Assembly (NCBI RefSeq): GCF_025717045.1
Contig: NZ_JAOVZN010000005.1
Span: 434,001 to 498,000 of the forward strand
Direction of reading: 5' to 3'
Length of the DNA stretch: 64,000 bases
Source: Flavobacterium sp. SH_e
GTDB lineage: Bacteria > Bacteroidota > Bacteroidia > Flavobacteriales > Flavobacteriaceae
Below, piece by piece: positions 62,080-64,000 of the stretch (the stretch's first letter is position 1; each line of letters opens with the position of its first letter). Under the pieces are notes generated by a model. It worked only from the letters and a program-made list of their open reading frames with translations, was not told where the DNA came from and ran no database searches. The position numbers and the translations under genes are program-made.

Positions 62080-64000
62080 ATGAAAAGAACAATTACTATA
62101 CTCACATTATTGGTTATACAGCTGATTTATTCGCAAACCAAAAACAAAACTGCCGATGCTCTTTTTGATAAGATGTATTATGTGGAAGCCGCAAAATCGT
62201 ATGAGCTTTCGATAAATAACGGTGATGCTTCTAAAGAAACACTTCAGCGGCTGGGAGATGCTTATTATTTTAATACTAGAATGTCAAGCGCATCAAAATG
62301 GTACGGAAAACTGATTGCTGAATATCCAAATGAAGTTTCTGCTGAATATCTATTCCGTTATGCGCAGTCATTGCAAGGAATTCAAAATTATGAATTGGCA
62401 AAAAAATGGATGAAAGCCTTTGCTGAAAAACAAAAATCAACCGATCCCAGAGCTAAGAACTTTTCTCTTAAAAATGTCACATTAGAAGATATCGAAAACA
62501 TAAAACCGTCTTTTGTACTGGAGAATTTAGACATTAATTCTGCTTATTCAGAGTTCGGCCCAATGTATTATAAAGGCGATTTAGTTTATTCAACAACTGT
62601 CGATTCTTCTTATTGGAAAACAGACAAATACGGATGGAACGACCAACCCTATTTAAATCTGCAGTTAGGAAAAATAAGCGAAACAGGCTCGAATGTTTCT
62701 TTTAAACAGCGCTTTGGAAAAGAAATTACAACAAACTTTCATGAAGCTTGTATTGCCTTTTCGCCTGACGAAAAAACAATTTATTTTACTAGAAATAATT
62801 ACAACGGAAAACTAAAACGTGACAGCAAAGGAATTAATAACCTAAAAATCTACTCTGCCACTTCTATAGAAAATCAAAACGGAACTACACAATGGACTGA
62901 TATTAAAGAATTGCCTTTTAACAGCGATAATTATTCTGTTGGACATCCGTCGGTAAGCAAAGACGGCAAAAAACTGTATTTCGTTTCGGATATGCCAGGA
63001 ACAATTGGCTCTACAGATATTTTTGTAGTGGATATTTTAGGCAATAATCAATTTTCTGACCCCAAAAATTTGGGCGAAAAAATAAATACAACAGGACGCG
63101 AAATGTTTCCATATATTACCGATCAGTCACTCTATTTTTCTTCTGACGGATTCTTAGGTTTAGGAGGTTTAGACGTATTCGAAAGCAGAATAAATGACGG
63201 CATTTTGGATACACCAGCCAATCTTGGTGCGCCACTAAACAGCAATAGAGACGATTTTGGCTATATCGTTAACGAAGCGACCAACAAAGGTTTTGTCTCT
63301 TCTAACAGAAAAACAGGAAAAGGAGATGATGATATTTACTCTTTTGAAAGATCGTGCAATCAAGCCATAAGCGGATATGTTTTCGATGCTATTTCAAACA
63401 ACAGAATCGCCGGCGCAATGGTAACGCTTAAAAATGCAAACGGAATAAAAGTGGCTGAAACTGTTTCTCAGCTTGACGGAAAATACGATTTTAATAATAA
63501 CGTAAATTGTAACACTTCTTATACCATTGAGGTCACAAAAGACAATTATAATACCAATAGCAAAGCGATCGTTACAGCAAATAGTTCTGGAAAAACAGAC
63601 GTTCCAGTAGGTTTGGATCCTGCATTAATTGTTCGCGAAAATGGCGTTTTAAAAATCAAAATTGGAATCATTTTCTTTGATTTAGATAAATCAGAAATAC
63701 GCTATGATGCTGCAATAGAACTTAATAAAGTCGTTCTCTTAATGCATCAGTATAAATCAGTAGTAATAAAAATTGAATCGCACACCGATTCTCGTGCCAA
63801 TGATCAATACAATTTAGAGCTGTCTGATCGAAGAGCAAAAGCCACTAGAGATTATTTAGTTTCTCAAGGTGTTGCCCTCGAACGAATTGAAAGTGCAATT
63901 GGCTACGGAGAAACTCAGTTAATCAACAATTGCTCCAACGGAGTTCCCTGTACAGAAGCACAGCATCAAATCAATCGCCGAAGCGAATTCATCATTACCA
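62080..64000 (+). CDS. OmpA-family protein with WD40-like repeats (3' truncated by window edge)
   Basis: ATG 62080; open to the right edge, 640 codons visible. Signal peptide (about 1-18, ILTLLVIQLIYSQ), TPR-like helices (about 20-125), PD40/WD40-like beta-propeller blades (about 180-430; SPDEKTIYFTRNN, SVSKDGKKLYFVSDMPG), a carboxypeptidase-regulatory-like Ig domain (about 430-505, ISGYVFDAISNNRIAGAMV), then an OmpA peptidoglycan-binding domain (FFDLDKSEIRYDAAIELNKV, ESHTDSRANDQYNLELSDRRA). The stop lies beyond the window. Such proteins commonly follow PorP/SprF genes and may tie the export complex to peptidoglycan. Confidence 0.9.
   Translation, partial: MKRTITILTLLVIQLIYSQTKNKTADALFDKMYYVEAAKSYELSINNGDASKETLQRLGDAYYFNTRMSSASKWYGKLIAEYPNEVSAEYLFRYAQSLQGIQNYELAKKWMKAFAEKQKSTDPRAKNFSLKNVTLEDIENIKPSFVLENLDINSAYSEFGPMYYKGDLVYSTTVDSSYWKTDKYGWNDQPYLNLQLGKISETGSNVSFKQRFGKEITTNFHEACIAFSPDEKTIYFTRNNYNGKLKRDSKGINNLKIYSATSIENQNGTTQWTDIKELPFNSDNYSVGHPSVSKDGKKLYFVSDMPGTIGSTDIFVVDILGNNQFSDPKNLGEKINTTGREMFPYITDQSLYFSSDGFLGLGGLDVFESRINDGILDTPANLGAPLNSNRDDFGYIVNEATNKGFVSSNRKTGKGDDDIYSFERSCNQAISGYVFDAISNNRIAGAMVTLKNANGIKVAETVSQLDGKYDFNNNVNCNTSYTIEVTKDNYNTNSKAIVTANSSGKTDVPVGLDPALIVRENGVLKIKIGIIFFDLDKSEIRYDAAIELNKVVLLMHQYKSVVIKIESHTDSRANDQYNLELSDRRAKATRDYLVSQGVALERIESAIGYGETQLINNCSNGVPCTEAQHQINRRSEFIIT

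Overview
The window looks like chromosomal DNA of a Flavobacterium-type bacterium (Bacteroidota, Flavobacteriaceae). The basis is a low-GC genome, promoters of the Bacteroidota form TTG-N17-23-TAnnTTTG, A-rich gene starts without a strong Shine-Dalgarno sequence, type IX secretion (T9SS) signatures at the right end, and many short palindromic intergenic repeats. No rRNA, convincing tRNA, CRISPR array, prophage or complete insertion sequence was seen. Both edges cut genes: a hypothetical protein at the left and an OmpA-family protein at the right.

Layout. 1-900: truncated gene, a short Trp-rich leader-like ORF with a terminator-like hairpin, and a 77-residue hypothetical protein. 898-6351: a short-chain dehydrogenase and an HxlR regulator that share an almost identical operator-like sequence but are separated by a kaiC-kaiB-kaiB-histidine kinase-response regulator operon (1969-5908). 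6627-10301: pentose-phosphate operon gnd-zwf-pgl. 10402-17584: an NTF2-like protein, a small exported protein, and a tripartite RND efflux pump (adaptor, permease, TolC-like channel). 17996-22160: Crp/Fnr regulator and SMR (SugE/Gdx-like) exporter, ElaA-like acetyltransferase, and a LysR regulator divergent from a GNAT-EamA pair. 22279-28375: NtrB/NtrC-like two-component pair divergent from a MacB-like ABC transporter, with palindromic enhancer-like sites between them. 28613-30926: Crp/Fnr regulator and dihydroxy-acid dehydratase.

31208-37115 (minus strand) is a five-gene operon: GAF hybrid histidine kinase with HPt, single-domain response regulator, TPR/YaiO-like outer-membrane barrel, membrane-anchored HEAT-like protein, and family-2 glycosyltransferase. 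It reads as a phosphorelay-linked exopolysaccharide assembly and export machine and is the best candidate here for an incompletely described system. 37413-48822 holds a CPA2 antiporter, stress and accessory genes, a GNAT-MarR operon, an HxlR/nitroreductase divergent pair, an orphan Roadblock/LC7-like protein, a domesticated IS1595 zinc-ribbon fragment, a histone-H1-like lysine-rich protein and an AraC/TetX-like monooxygenase pair.

48932-64000 is a surface region: a small Omp85-type barrel, then a 3605-residue secreted adhesin (15 Ig/PKD-like repeats, 16 DUF11-like repeats, type B T9SS C-terminal domain), its likely cognate PorP/SprF partner, and an OmpA-family periplasmic/outer-membrane protein. 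The last three appear co-transcribed.

Intergenic spaces contain at least six unrelated palindromic repeat elements and one 7-bp tandem repeat, mostly placed downstream of genes.
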